Made by a program: the position numbers and the translations under genes. A DNA stretch of 64,000 nucleotides, from the NCBI GenBank assembly GCA_900540375.1, contig UQFS01000010.1, forward strand, positions 1 to 64,000, in the 5' to 3' direction. The notes under the pieces are model-generated. The model ran no database searches. It worked only from the letters and a program-made list of their open reading frames with translations, and was not told where the DNA came from. Source of the DNA: an uncultured Prevotella sp. (lineage in GTDB: Bacteria > Bacteroidota > Bacteroidia > Bacteroidales > Bacteroidaceae). Positions 53,240 through 63,700 of this stretch are shown here, piece by piece; position 1 is the stretch's first letter, and each line of letters opens with the position of its first letter.

Positions 53240-53290
53240 GTGATGACTTGGTCAGTGTCCAAAGATGAATGTTGAGTGATGAATAGTGTA
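53221..53290. repeat. Dispersed TGAATGTTGAGTGATGAA repeat
   Basis: Two copies of GATGAATGTTGAGTGATGA separated by about 25 nt lie at the end of the methyltransferase gene and before xerD. They match the reverse complement of the 1711-1815 repeat and the 21725 copy. Confidence 0.7.
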
Positions 53291-53303
53291 GGGAGAAACG
53301 ATT

Positions 53304-54209
53304 GTGGAATTAACAAAGCATTATCTACGTTATCTGAAGCTGGAGCGAGGCTATTCGCCCAACACCGTTGAGGCCTATAAGCATGACCTTGACTGGTTGC
53401 TGGGCTACTTAGAGCAAGAAGGGCTCGACCCGCTGAGCGTAAAGCTCGAGGATCTGGAGCATTTCGCGGCGATGCTTTCCGATCATGACATCAGCGCAAA
53501 GTCGCAGGCGCGCATCCTCAGCGGTGTGCGCGCGTTCTACCGCTATCTGGTCTTGGACGGCTATCTCGACGTTGACCCGACAGAACTGCTGGAGTCTCCC
53601 CATCTGCCACAGCATTTGCCGGAATATCTGTCCACCGAGGAAGTGGATGCTTTGGAGAACAGCATCGACCTGACCAGCAATGAAGGGCACCGCAACCGCG
53701 CCATCATCGAGGTATTCTTCTCCTGTGGCTTACGTGTCTCAGAGCTCACCAACCTCAAACTCAGCGACCTCTTCCTGCCACAAGGCTTCATCCGTGTCAA
53801 CGGAAAAGGTGGTAAGCAGCGGTTGGTGCCCATATCAGAACGTGCCATCCATGAGCTGAAGCTGTGGTTTGACGACCGGCGACAGATGAACATCAAGCCC
53901 GGCGAGGAGGACTATGTCTTTCTCAACCGGCGCGGACATCATCTCACGCGTACGATGATTCTGATCATGGTGAAACGTCAGGCTGAGGCTGCGGGCATCA
54001 AGAAGATCATCTCACCGCACACGCTCCGCCACTCCTTCGCGACGGCATTGCTCAAGGGCGGAGCCGATCTTCGCATCATCCAGGAACTGCTCGGGCATGC
54101 TGACCTCGGCACAACGGAGATCTACACCCACATGGACGACGAGTCGCTGCGGCAGGAAATCCTCTTGCATCACCCCAGAAACATCAAGCACGGGGCAGAG
54201 AACGGTTGA
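53304..54209 (+). CDS. xerD: Tyrosine recombinase XerD (chromosome dimer resolution)
   Basis: The 301-residue recombinase starts at a GTG codon (53304). The N-terminal core-binding domain (about 1-90) is followed by the catalytic domain with R144 (GLRVSELTNL), a lysine at 168/171 (NGKGGKQRLVP), H239 and R242 (HTLRHSFATAL), H265 (LLGHADLGTTEIY) and nucleophile Y274. Length and sequence match XerC/XerD rather than mobile-element integrases. Resolution of chromosome dimers at dif with FtsK is the expected role. No dif site was located in the window. Confidence 0.93.
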   Translation: MELTKHYLRYLKLERGYSPNTVEAYKHDLDWLLGYLEQEGLDPLSVKLEDLEHFAAMLSDHDISAKSQARILSGVRAFYRYLVLDGYLDVDPTELLESPHLPQHLPEYLSTEEVDALENSIDLTSNEGHRNRAIIEVFFSCGLRVSELTNLKLSDLFLPQGFIRVNGKGGKQRLVPISERAIHELKLWFDDRRQMNIKPGEEDYVFLNRRGHHLTRTMILIMVKRQAEAAGIKKIISPHTLRHSFATALLKGGADLRIIQELLGHADLGTTEIYTHMDDESLRQEILLHHPRNIKHGAENG

Positions 54210-54259
54210 ATTCTTTCACTTTCAGACGGAATACACCGATGCGTTTCAATATTATTTCT

Positions 54260-54267
54260 TAACTTTG
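54260..54267 (+). promoter_or_regulatory. Putative -7 box of thyX
   Basis: TAACTTTG matches TAnnTTTG, 26 nt before the thyX ATG at 54293. The -33 element is not clear. Confidence 0.5.
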
Positions 54268-54292
54268 CAGCCAAAAGCAAAACGACAAAATC

Positions 54293-55186
54293 ATGAAGAT
54301 CAATCAACCCTCTTTCGAGATATGGGAGCAGCAACCCGGAGTGGACGGTGTCTACCGTCAGGTGGAGCGCTGCGGCAGAGTGTGCTACAAGAGTGAAAAT
54401 CACCAGACTGCCGACTCGGCGCGCCCGTTTGTGGAGCGCATGATCGCCAGCAAGCATACGGCAATGCTCGAACATGCCACCATCTATCTGACGCTTGACG
54501 AGCACGACGACCGCACATCCTTCTACCGCCAAAACCGGTTCACACATGTCAACATGGTGGATGGAAAGGCCTACATCACCACCAACCTGCGCGTGCTGGT
54601 GGAGAACGGGCGTATGGACGACCTCAAGGAACTCTGTGAGCCAATGATTCACCATGAGCGTCGCGTCACGGTTCATTTCACCACTCAGGTAGCGATCACG
54701 CGCGAGTTCAACCGTCATCGCGTCAACTCCATGGCAGAGCAGAGTACACGCTACTGCAATTACTCGAAAGAGAAATTCGGGGCTGAGATCACCATCAACC
54801 TGCCGCATTGGGTGAAAGAACTGCCCGACAGTGCGTGGACGTCGACGATCAAGGAAGGCACGGTAAGTCTCGACGATGACGCTTTCCTTGCTTTGACTAA
54901 GAAAGTTGTCGCGGGTGAGGCCGACGCTGCCGACAACTGGCTCTTTGCCAACTTAGCTGCCGAGCGTGCTTACCTCAATCTGACAGCCTTGGGGCGCAAG
55001 CCTCAGGAAGCCCGCGTGGTGTTGCCGTTGGACACCAACACGGAGTTGGTTCATACAGCTTTCCTTTCTGACTGGAAGCATTTCTTCAATTTACGTGCCT
55101 TAGGCACTACGGGTGCTCCTCATCCTGATGCCAAGGCGGTGGCCCTGCCGCTTTACGAAGAGATGAAGAGACGCTTTTCGCTCTGA
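54293..55186 (+). CDS. thyX: Flavin-dependent thymidylate synthase ThyX
   Basis: The 297-residue enzyme makes dTMP from dUMP using methylene-tetrahydrofolate and FAD. The diagnostic RHRX7S motif is complete in NRHRVNSMAEQS (about residues 143-154). Other conserved parts include CYKSEN, HTAMLEHATIYLTL, FYRQNRFTHVN and the C-terminal LPLDTNTELVHTAFLSDWKHFFNLR, with dUMP-binding residues. It is longer than Thermotoga ThyX (about 220) because of a mid insertion typical of Bacteroidota proteins. No thyA is seen in the window. Confidence 0.95.
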   Translation: MKINQPSFEIWEQQPGVDGVYRQVERCGRVCYKSENHQTADSARPFVERMIASKHTAMLEHATIYLTLDEHDDRTSFYRQNRFTHVNMVDGKAYITTNLRVLVENGRMDDLKELCEPMIHHERRVTVHFTTQVAITREFNRHRVNSMAEQSTRYCNYSKEKFGAEITINLPHWVKELPDSAWTSTIKEGTVSLDDDAFLALTKKVVAGEADAADNWLFANLAAERAYLNLTALGRKPQEARVVLPLDTNTELVHTAFLSDWKHFFNLRALGTTGAPHPDAKAVALPLYEEMKRRFSL

Positions 55187-55309
55187 TCCTCTTCCCTCAG
55201 CGTTTTTTCGTTTGATATCTTACACACTTAACAGACAAGCCGGCCTTATAGGTCGGCTCAGTTTTTCCCCTTTCCTTTCTCTCGTTTTCGACACTTCATC
55301 CAAGAAACT

Positions 55310-56929
55310 ATGATATTCCATCCGCTCGATATATCCATGCAGCCACCGGTCAGGTTGAACAATCCGTTCTATTACGAGCCGGATGCGCTTTGTCAGCTGG
55401 CGATCGCGCAATTGGTGGCTTATCTGCGTGGCGACAAAGAGCAGACCTTTGCAAAAGACGCGGTGGATGCCAGCTTTCAGGCGGAGATAGCCAAAGGCAA
55501 GATGTTTGGCGTGGTAATCGTACGGCAAGACGGTGAACAGGGTTATATTGCCGGTTACAGTGGACAGATTGTCGGACGCAGCGACTGGCCCGACTTCGTA
55601 CCGGCCGTCTATGACTATCTTCAGCCCAACGGCTATTTCAAAACGCACGAGGCAGAAATCTCGGACATCAATATGCGCATCCGCGACATGGAGCGGGGAC
55701 AGGATTTGCACGAGGCCCATCAGCAGTCGGAGGCCGTGAAAGTCCGGCAGGAGCAGGCCATCCAAGACTTTAAAGCCAATCATCCCAGTGGGACGAGGGT
55801 AGGGGAAAGCAACGAAGAATATATCCGCCGACGGCAATTCGAGAATGCGGAGCTCCATCGTTTGCGGAAAGATTACCGGGCTCAGGTGGAGCAAGCGTTG
55901 AGCGCTGTCGACGAGTTGGAGCGTGCGCTGCGTCGTCTTCGCCAACAGCGTCGCCAAAAGAGCGACAATTTGCAGTCGTGGCTCTTCCGTCAGTTTCGCT
56001 TGCGCAACGCACGCGGAGAGGTGAAGGACATCGAGGAGATCTTCCACGATTACGGTCAGCAGCAAGGGCGAAAGATGGTGGCACCGGCAGGCAGCGGCGA
56101 ATGCTGTGAGCCGAAGTTGCTGCAATATGCCTTTGAACGGGGGATGCAGCCGCTGAGCATGGCGATGTTTTGGTGGGGAGAAAGTCCGAAAGAGGAGGTG
56201 AGGCACCATCTCCAGTGCTATCCAGCCTGCAACGGTAAGTGCAAGCCACTGCTGTGGTGGATGTTGCAGGGGATGGATGTGGAACCGAATCCTCTTGATG
56301 ATGAGCGTCATCAAGAACTGCCCGTCGTCTATGAGGATGTCGCCATCTGTGTGGTCCGTAAGCCTGCGGGAATGCTCTCCGTGCCGGGGAAGAATGCACG
56401 GGAGAGTGTGTATAGTCTGATGAAAGCCCATTGTCCGGAAGCCGAGGGACCGCTGATCGTCCATCGGCTCGACATGGCGACGAGTGGACTGATGGTGATC
56501 GCAAAGACATGGGAGGCTTATCACAACCTGCAAGACCAGTTTTTGCGTCATGAGGTGAAGAAGCGCTATGTGGCGCGGTTGAGCCATGAGATGAAGGCAG
56601 AAGACGGCGTTTTGTCGCTGCCGCTTCGGCCGGACCTCGATGATCGTCCCCGACAAATCGTTGATAAGCTCCATGGCAAGGCGGCGACAACCTATTTTCA
56701 GAAGATTGATGAAAGGCATGTGGCGCTCTGTCCTCAGACCGGTCGTACCCATCAGTTACGGGTACACTGTGCGCATCCCGATGGTTTGAACAATCCAATT
56801 GTGGGCGATGAACTCTATGGTCAGCGTGCTCGTCGGTTGTGTCTGCACGCCGAGCAGCTCACCTTCCGTCATCCTCGTAGTGGCAAAAACGTTACCTTTG
56901 AGTGGAAAATAGACTTTGACGAGGAATAA
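55310..56929 (+). CDS. RluA-family RNA pseudouridine synthase with long N-terminal extension
   Basis: The 539-residue protein has a C-terminal RluA-type catalytic domain (about 325-530) with catalytic D388 in VHRLDMATSGL, KRYVARL and the CPQTGRTHQLRVHCAHPDG motif. The first ~320 residues are not part of the usual enzyme. They include a PLAVYDYL/GRSDWPDF-like region and a coiled coil (about 150-225, rich in E, R, Q) of unknown role. Long forms like this occur in Bacteroidota. It modifies uridine in tRNA or rRNA; the exact site is unknown. It is followed by an inverted-repeat array and then a terminator. Confidence 0.9.
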   Translation: MIFHPLDISMQPPVRLNNPFYYEPDALCQLAIAQLVAYLRGDKEQTFAKDAVDASFQAEIAKGKMFGVVIVRQDGEQGYIAGYSGQIVGRSDWPDFVPAVYDYLQPNGYFKTHEAEISDINMRIRDMERGQDLHEAHQQSEAVKVRQEQAIQDFKANHPSGTRVGESNEEYIRRRQFENAELHRLRKDYRAQVEQALSAVDELERALRRLRQQRRQKSDNLQSWLFRQFRLRNARGEVKDIEEIFHDYGQQQGRKMVAPAGSGECCEPKLLQYAFERGMQPLSMAMFWWGESPKEEVRHHLQCYPACNGKCKPLLWWMLQGMDVEPNPLDDERHQELPVVYEDVAICVVRKPAGMLSVPGKNARESVYSLMKAHCPEAEGPLIVHRLDMATSGLMVIAKTWEAYHNLQDQFLRHEVKKRYVARLSHEMKAEDGVLSLPLRPDLDDRPRQIVDKLHGKAATTYFQKIDERHVALCPQTGRTHQLRVHCAHPDGLNNPIVGDELYGQRARRLCLHAEQLTFRHPRSGKNVTFEWKIDFDEE

Positions 56930-56990
56930 GGATGGGCAAAAGATAGACAGCTGGCAACCGCTATATAGTAGTAAAAATGCCGCTAAAGAC

Positions 56991-57080
56991 ATGGTCAAAC
57001 ATTCGTCAGCCGAATGTCAAACGTTTGTCATCCAATTAGCTGACGTTCGTTAGACAATTGGCTGACGAACGTTTGACCAT
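56991..57080. repeat. 90-bp imperfect palindrome made of four 17-nt units
   Basis: Units GTCAAACATTCGTCAGC (56994-57010) and GTCAAACGTTTGTCATC (57016-57032) are direct. GCTGACGTTCGTTAGAC (57039-57055) and GCTGACGAACGTTTGAC (57061-57077) are inverted. Each pair has a 22-nt period, and 5-6-nt spacers separate the units. It lies between convergent genes. Confidence 0.85.
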
Positions 57081-57132
57081 TTCGTAATTGCCTTTTTTGC
57101 ACGATACATCAAGGTTGAAGAAACCATCGATC

Positions 57133-57171
57133 AAAAAAAGCATGGTGAGCAAACAGCTTACCATGCTTTTT
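57133..57171. terminator. Bidirectional terminator between RluA-type gene and GH51
   Basis: AAAAAAGCATGGTGAGC pairs with GCTTACCATGCTTTTT across a 5-nt loop, with an A-run before and a T-run after. It serves two converging genes. Confidence 0.85.
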
Positions 57172-57193
57172 ATGATCAGTAAAGAAGTCTCTT

Positions 57194-59155
57194 TTAGAAT
57201 CTATATACTGCGAATGTCTTGGCAGGGATGATCACCGTGCAAGCGTTTCCGTTGACATCCACCGAACTCTGCTGCGGTATCACATTATTGGGTTTGTCGA
57301 GTGTGTTCACCGCACGGGGATCATCAGCGTGGATCGTGGTGACCTTTGCCTGACCTGCGATCTTACCGCCACGGAAGGAGAGTGTGACCTGCTGCGGCTG
57401 GTCGCTGGTGTTAGCCATCTTCACGATATATTTCTTCATAGCCTTGTCCCATACTGCACTGGCATAGAGTCCGTCCTTACCTTCGACAGGCTTGCCGTCC
57501 TCAGTGAGGCTAAGCACATTGGTGCCCTTATTGGTACCGTAGAGCATCTGCACATACCAGTTGACCGAGCGCACCGAGCGCAGATTGTCAAACCAAATAA
57601 GGTCGGGCCGCCACTGCCAGCCTTCCACATGGGCGAAAAGCGGAGCATAGGTAGCCTGGTACACTACGTCGGCATTGCGCTCCAGGCCCGTCATGAAGGC
57701 AGCCTCGGAAAGAGCAGCCTCGAAATTGTTCTTTGCCACGGTAGGCTGATCGTCCACTCCCTTGACGTGCGAGGCATATTCTCCGGCAAAGACCTTCGGC
57801 CCCTTGCGTGAATAGTTGTCATATCGTCCTGCGTTCTTGAGGAACCAGTCGGGCGACATATAGTAGTGTTCATCAACAAGATCCACTCCTATCTTGCGCA
57901 TCTGCTCCCAACCATAGTCAAAGTCCTTGCCGCTGGCAGACGGGCCGGAGGTTCCGCAGATCTTGATATTAGGATATTTGGCGCGTATCTGCTCCACGAA
58001 CTTCTTCAGACGCTCGGGATAGAGCGGTCCCCACTGCTCGTTGCCAATACCAATCTGCTTAAGGTTGAACGGTTGCGGATGACCCATCTCAGCGCGCAGC
58101 TTACCCCACTTGGTAGTCGTAGCACCGTTGGCGAACTCGATCAAGTCGAGGGCATCGTCGATATATGGCTGCAAGTCGTCGACAGCCATGTGTGCGTTCT
58201 TGTCATTATCCTTGTTTTGGAACTGACAGGCAAGACCACAACTCAGCACCGGCAACGGCTCTGCGCCAATTTTCTCCGACAGCAGGAAGAACTCATAGAA
58301 GCCGAGTCCATAGGTCTGGTAATAGTTGGGATAGAGGCGATGCGGGAAGGTATAGTTCCAGCGGTTCTCGTTGAGTGGACGGTTCTCTGCCGGTCCTACG
58401 CTGTTCTTCCACTGATAGCGAGTGGCCAGATCCGTACCCTCAACAATACATCCGCCGGGGAAGCGGAAGATGCCGGGGTGAAGATCTTCCAAGTCTTTCA
58501 CCAAGTCGGCACGCAGTCCGTGCCAGTTGTCTTTGGGGAATAGGCTGACATGGTCGAGATCCACACCGTCGGCACTCTCCAGAAAGATGCGCATCAAGCC
58601 CTTCTCGACCGTTTTGTTGGAGGTGAGCGTCACCGTTTTCTTAGCCCACTGGTTGTTCGTGATGGTGATCTCCTTCTTGTCGATCGGGTTGTCATGGTCG
58701 TCGACAAGCTCTACGCGAATCTTAGCTTCCTTACCCTGTAAGTCGTGGAGACGGGCAAAGACCGAGAAGTCATAGCTCATGCCCTTCTTCAGTCCCATGC
58801 CGAAGAAGCCACGGTTCTCCAGTCCTGTGAACTTTTGGTCATGACCGGCACTCTCCAATACCACGTAGTGGGGATTGCGGTCAAAGGCCGGCTTCACGTC
58901 GCTGACGCTGACATTGCCGAAGGTGTTCCAACCCATCAGCCGCTGCGGAAATTCAAAACTGCGGTTTTCGACCATCTCGGCATAGAGTCCGCCGTCGGCG
59001 CCGAAGTTGATATCCTCAAAGAAGATACCGTACATCGTCGGTTGGATGGGTGCACCCGGCTTGGTGTTGATGGTGAACTGTCGCTGAGCCGAAGCCCCCG
59101 TGAGGGAGAGCAAGCCAAGGGCCAGCGAGACAAACATTTTAGTAGTATGGTTCAT
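57194..59155 (-). CDS. GH51 alpha-L-arabinofuranosidase
   Basis: The 653-residue secreted enzyme starts at 59155 (MNHTTKMFVSLALGLLSLTGASAQ) and not at the upstream in-frame codon, because only this start gives a signal peptide. Domain order is a GH51 N-terminal strand (GAPIQPTMYGIFFEDINFGADGGLYAE) and an inserted CBM4_9-like sandwich (about 75-210). The barrel follows with acid/base E373 (GIGNEQWGPLYP) and nucleophile E459 (VFAGEYASHV), then the C-terminal beta domain (SVDVNGNACTVIIPAKTFAVYRF). It releases alpha-L-arabinofuranose from arabinan or arabinoxylan. It is the last gene of a minus-strand run behind two GH2-type genes. Confidence 0.93.
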   Translation of the reverse strand: MNHTTKMFVSLALGLLSLTGASAQRQFTINTKPGAPIQPTMYGIFFEDINFGADGGLYAEMVENRSFEFPQRLMGWNTFGNVSVSDVKPAFDRNPHYVVLESAGHDQKFTGLENRGFFGMGLKKGMSYDFSVFARLHDLQGKEAKIRVELVDDHDNPIDKKEITITNNQWAKKTVTLTSNKTVEKGLMRIFLESADGVDLDHVSLFPKDNWHGLRADLVKDLEDLHPGIFRFPGGCIVEGTDLATRYQWKNSVGPAENRPLNENRWNYTFPHRLYPNYYQTYGLGFYEFFLLSEKIGAEPLPVLSCGLACQFQNKDNDKNAHMAVDDLQPYIDDALDLIEFANGATTTKWGKLRAEMGHPQPFNLKQIGIGNEQWGPLYPERLKKFVEQIRAKYPNIKICGTSGPSASGKDFDYGWEQMRKIGVDLVDEHYYMSPDWFLKNAGRYDNYSRKGPKVFAGEYASHVKGVDDQPTVAKNNFEAALSEAAFMTGLERNADVVYQATYAPLFAHVEGWQWRPDLIWFDNLRSVRSVNWYVQMLYGTNKGTNVLSLTEDGKPVEGKDGLYASAVWDKAMKKYIVKMANTSDQPQQVTLSFRGGKIAGQAKVTTIHADDPRAVNTLDKPNNVIPQQSSVDVNGNACTVIIPAKTFAVYRF

Positions 59156-59248
59156 AAGTAATGATAGTTGTGCCTTCTCCCTCCTCCCGGACAAGCCGAG
59201 AGAAGGAAGAGAGACAAGTTAAATATAGGATGTTATGTTCTAAACAAA

Positions 59249-60709
59249 TCATTTTGGCAGGAAGGTCAGCACGCAATGTGCCGACTCCGGCCCTATGGTC
59301 AGGCTGTTGGCCGACGCCTGTCCGACGGTGAGAGGCTTATTGCCTACCAGCATCAGTCCTTTGCTGTCTGCTCCGGTCAAGGTGGTGGTCAGCACACGGG
59401 GGCGTGGAGCGCTGAGCGAAGCCAGCTGAGCATTGCCCTTCAGGTCCTGAGCCAGGAACACCGTGCGGTTGAGCCGCGGCGATGCCAAGAAGCTTACTTG
59501 CTGCAGTCCGGGCAGGCCGACACTCATCACGCCTTGCGGTTGGACAGTGTATTTCCATGTCTGTCGCGTACCATTGCACAGATCATAGACGGCCGACACT
59601 GTGACGGGCTGTCCCTTTTTCGGCTTCGTCGAATTGAGACTGACGAGCGTTGCATCCGTTGTCGGGCGCAGACCGCACTCTCCCGACACCGGCAGCAGAT
59701 CCACACCACCGACCATATATTTGGAGAGGAAACCGGTCTGCCTGTCAAAGACCACGGTGCAAGCCTTATTTTTCACAGTGATGATGCGCTTTGAGCGCTT
59801 GACTTTCAGGGTCCCGCCGTTGAGTCGCTTGGCAGCCTCGGCCTCTCCGTTTCTGATTTCATCTTGGAAAGAGAAGGTAGTCTGAGGCAGATAGCGGTAA
59901 GCCGCACTGACGAGATGCCGGTCAGCATCCACGAAAGCCGTGCTTGTCAACGGCTGGTCGCTGACCACCTGCAAGCCGGCCTCACGGGCAGCAGCAATGA
60001 AATCAGGGTCGGACGAGAGCTTATTGTAGGTAACAGCGTTGAATCCTAAATCACGCAACAGCTGTGCATCTTCCGCCATTCGCTGCTTGATGTCGAGGAA
60101 CCCACGGTAAGGCTCCACGCTGATGCGGTCTGCTACCCGACTTCCTGTCGCGGCTTTCACTGGTTGAAAGGTGGGAGCCGGGGCCTCGCCTTGCGGCAGC
60201 GAGTAGATATAGATGCCCGTCGTGAACCCAGTCTTGTCCTCAGCCCGCATGGGCTCACCACCTTCGTAGCGCGACATGCTGAACGCAAAGAGGTTACGAC
60301 GGTCGAAGCGGATGTAGGGCGTGATGTCGAACTCGGTCTGAGCCAATTGTCCGGTCTGCCCCAGAAAATGCTCGTTGACATAGATGTCGGCCACAGCCGA
60401 CACGTAACCGATATGCAGGAACACACGGCGTTTCTTATACTCCGTTGGCATCGTCACCCAGCCACGGTAGGCGCCGGCATAGTTTTTCTTCGCCCAATCG
60501 TCGGGTACCGACCAGGCACCGGGCACTGTCTGCAACAGCCACTGAGTGTCATCAAGCGCGGTCGCTTCGATATGGCGTGGCAAGTTTGCGGCGCTCTCCG
60601 CAATCTTGAACAGCCAGTTCTCACTCAAAGAGATCGTGTCGCCCTCGGCGGCATGAAGCATGGAAAACTGCATGGCCAACGCTGCGGCCATCATCATCAT
60701 CTTTTTCAT
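59249..60709 (-). CDS. GH2-like protein lacking the catalytic barrel
   Basis: The 486-residue secreted protein (signal peptide ending MLHA) keeps the GH2 jelly-roll sugar-binding domain (about 25-170; GAWSVPDDWAKKNYAGAYRGWVTMP, VNEHFLGQTGQLAQTEFDITPYIRF). Next is a short remnant of the barrel start (about 205-285; LRDLGFNAVTYN...REAGLQVVSDQP). It then jumps to the beta-galactosidase small-chain domain (about 310-486; TVVFDRQTGFLSKYMVGGVDLLP). Neither the NE acid/base nor the E nucleophile region is present, so it should be inactive. It reads as one uninterrupted frame of half the usual GH2 length, in sense with the adjacent full GH2. It may be a binding or helper protein, or an in-frame deletion product. 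Confidence 0.75.
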   Translation of the reverse strand: MKKMMMMAAALAMQFSMLHAAEGDTISLSENWLFKIAESAANLPRHIEATALDDTQWLLQTVPGAWSVPDDWAKKNYAGAYRGWVTMPTEYKKRRVFLHIGYVSAVADIYVNEHFLGQTGQLAQTEFDITPYIRFDRRNLFAFSMSRYEGGEPMRAEDKTGFTTGIYIYSLPQGEAPAPTFQPVKAATGSRVADRISVEPYRGFLDIKQRMAEDAQLLRDLGFNAVTYNKLSSDPDFIAAAREAGLQVVSDQPLTSTAFVDADRHLVSAAYRYLPQTTFSFQDEIRNGEAEAAKRLNGGTLKVKRSKRIITVKNKACTVVFDRQTGFLSKYMVGGVDLLPVSGECGLRPTTDATLVSLNSTKPKKGQPVTVSAVYDLCNGTRQTWKYTVQPQGVMSVGLPGLQQVSFLASPRLNRTVFLAQDLKGNAQLASLSAPRPRVLTTTLTGADSKGLMLVGNKPLTVGQASANSLTIGPESAHCVLTFLPK

Positions 60710-60782
60710 TATTACGTTTTTATCTTTGGCGTATCCGCGGCGGGGCTCTCCTGAATACTCAGCCCGGCCTGTGGATATCGGA

Positions 60783-63700
60783 TTACTTCACCGGCGCGAT
60801 CATGACCTTGAAGGTCATGTCCTGTGCATGCAGTTGGTATTCCTCCAACGGACGGGCGCCCCAACTGTTGATGCCGCCCACACCGTATTGTGCCAGGTCA
60901 AGGCAGAGCTCCGTATACTTGCTCTTTGGTACTTGGTTGGGATGGCGTTGAGCCTTCTCCAGTCCTTCGTCGAGATCAGAAATATTGTAATGCAATGCAC
61001 TTGCGTAGAACGGTTGAGCAGCCGTGAAGCGCAGTCCGAGACCTTGCGCGTTGGTTTGTTTCCACCAGCGGATGTCGCTCTTTGTACCCGTCTCCTGCGG
61101 ACGGATGTAAGGATAGAACTGCTGGTCGGCGGTCTGGGTATAGATACCGAGACGCTCACTGCTCTTGCGGTCGACATAGTTCTCAATGGGTCCGCGGCCA
61201 TAGAATGTGCTTCGGTCCATGTCGTAGGCCAAGTCTATCTTCAAGCCGAAGCGGAAGAGATCGCTGACCTTAGCGCCCGGCGTCATCTTCATAGCCTCTG
61301 TCACAGTCATCATACCGCAAGGCGCTACCTCGTAGGTCATGGTCAACTCGGCCTTCACGTCGGGCATGTCATAGACAGCCGTCACCGTGTTCTTGTCCTT
61401 ATCGACGGTGATCGTCTTGAGGTTCATGGTCGGATTTCTCCAAGCGGCAAACTGCTTTTGCAGTCCGGCCCCCATGTCATTGTCAGTTACGGCGCGCCAG
61501 AAGTTTGGCTTCAGCGTGCCGCCGTCGGGCAGAAGATTGCTGCCGTCTACGGTATACTGCCTGAGCCAACCGGTCTGTTTGTCAAAGACAATGTCTAGAC
61601 CGGCCTTGTTGCTCAGCGTGATGGTGGCGGTCTTCTTGTCGTCCTTCACCTTGATCTTGCTGTCCTTGTCGGCTTTTCCTTCTTTTTCCATCGTGCAGCA
61701 GGCAGCCGGAGCCGTCTGTTCACGCACTGCCATCTGACGGTAAGCGACGGTCTGTCCCTTTGTCATCAGTGGCTCTGCATCCTTCAATTTGAAATCAACG
61801 TTGAGCATCACCTCGCCCGTAGCCGGCACCTGATAGGGAAGCGTCAGCGTGGCGCGCTGCTGAGGAGCAACGTTCAAGTCGGCAACCTCACCGTTTTGTA
61901 CGGCCTTACCGTCCTGGAGCAAGGTCCAAACAAGCTTGTAGTTGCTCAGATCGCGGAAGAAGTTCTCGTTGTAAACAGAAATTTTACCGGCTTTCAGATC
62001 CACGGGCTCAGCCCAAATACTCTGATACTGATAAGCCAACTCGTAAGCATGGGGGTTGAGCTGACGGTCGGGACCGATGATACCGTTGCAGTTGAAGTTG
62101 TTGTCGCTGGCGTCTGTCTTGTTATAGTCACCGCCATAGGTGTATTCCGGCACCATGTTTCCGGTTCCGGGCTCATATTTTGCAGCTATGGCATCGTAGT
62201 CAGCTACCGTGCAGTCAGCCTTGAAGTCGGGATGGCGGTGGAGTCCCTGGTCCACGAAGTCCCAGTCATAGCCACCCTGGAATTTCGGATATTTACGGAT
62301 CAAATCCCAGTATTCCTTCAAGTTTCCACCCGAGTTACCCATCGTGTGATTGTATTCACACTGGATGAGAGGACGAGTGTATTGTGGATTCTTGGCGTAG
62401 GCTTCGCAGTCCCATGGTGAGTAGTACATCGGACAATAGATGTCTGTGTTGGCTCCGGTCTTTCCGGCTTGCTCATACTGCACGGGACGACTCTTGTCCT
62501 GACTCTTAATCCACTGGTAGGCAGCCGTGAAGTTGGGACCGTCAACCGTCTCGTTGCCCAAGCTCCACACAATGACGCTGGGATGATTGAAGTTGATGGA
62601 TACGTTGTGCTGGTTGCGCTGGAGGATCTGCAGAGCAAAGTTTTCTTTCTTAGCCTCAGAGTCGCTCTTATAGCCAAAGCCGTGGCTTTCCTGGTTAGCC
62701 TCAGCGGTGACGTAAAGACCATATTCGTCGCAAAGGTCATACCAGCGTGGATCGTCGGGATAGTGACAGGTACGTACAGCATTGATATTCAGCCGCTTCA
62801 TGATCTTGATGTCCTGAATCATGCGGTCGGGCGTGACGACATATCCGCCATCTGGATCCATTTCATGACGGTCTGCGCCCTTGATGAGTACGGGCTGTCC
62901 ATTGACAAGAAGCTGGCTGTTCTTGATTTCCACCTTGCGGAATCCCACTTTTTGCGGGATGACCTCCACGACATTGCCGCGGCTGTCCTTGACTGTGGCG
63001 AGGAGTGTATATAAATAAGGTGTCTCCGCCGTCCATTTCTTTACGTTGCGAAGCATGAAGCGTGCCGTGCCCTCCTTGCGTCCTGCAAACTTACCAGTGG
63101 ACTTGGCGACTACGAGATTGCTTTCGTTGAGCAGTTGAAAGTCGATGGTGGGGTTGCCTTTGACGTTGACATCGATGAGCAGCTCACCGTCGTTGTAGTC
63201 ATTCTCCAATCCCGGTGTCAGCCTGATATCGTTGACCTGCACCTTGCTGTCGCGCGCAAAGAGATAGCACTGACGCGCCACGCCGCTCAGTCGCCAGAAG
63301 TCCTGGTCCTCGTCGAGCGAGCCGTCGCACCAGCGAAACGTCTGGAAAGCGATGAGATTCTTGCCGGGATGAACATATTTCGTGATGTCGAACTCAGCAG
63401 CGACCTTTGCGTCCTCGCTGTATCCGACATACTGTCCGTTGACATAAAGATAGATATTTGAGGTCACGGAACCGAAATGTGCGATGACCTGCTTGCCGTT
63501 CCAGTCGGCCGGCAAATCGATCTCACGGCGATAGGAACCAACGTGATTGTCCTTTGTAGGCACGTTGAGCGGGTGCTTCCAGTCGAACTGATAGCGCCAT
63601 GCAAAACCGATATTGACATATTCGGGGTCGCCGAAACCGTTGAGCTCCCACATTCCCGGCACCTGCATGGTCTTCCAGTTGTCGTCGCTCAAGTCGGTTT

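Noticed and set aside
53304..54209. XerD as an integrase of a mobile element
   Set aside because: Full-length match to the housekeeping XerC/D type, with no attachment repeats or cargo genes around it.
55220..56752. 510-codon open frame antisense to the RluA-type gene
   Set aside because: A shadow of a well-supported enzyme gene; no recognisable protein features.
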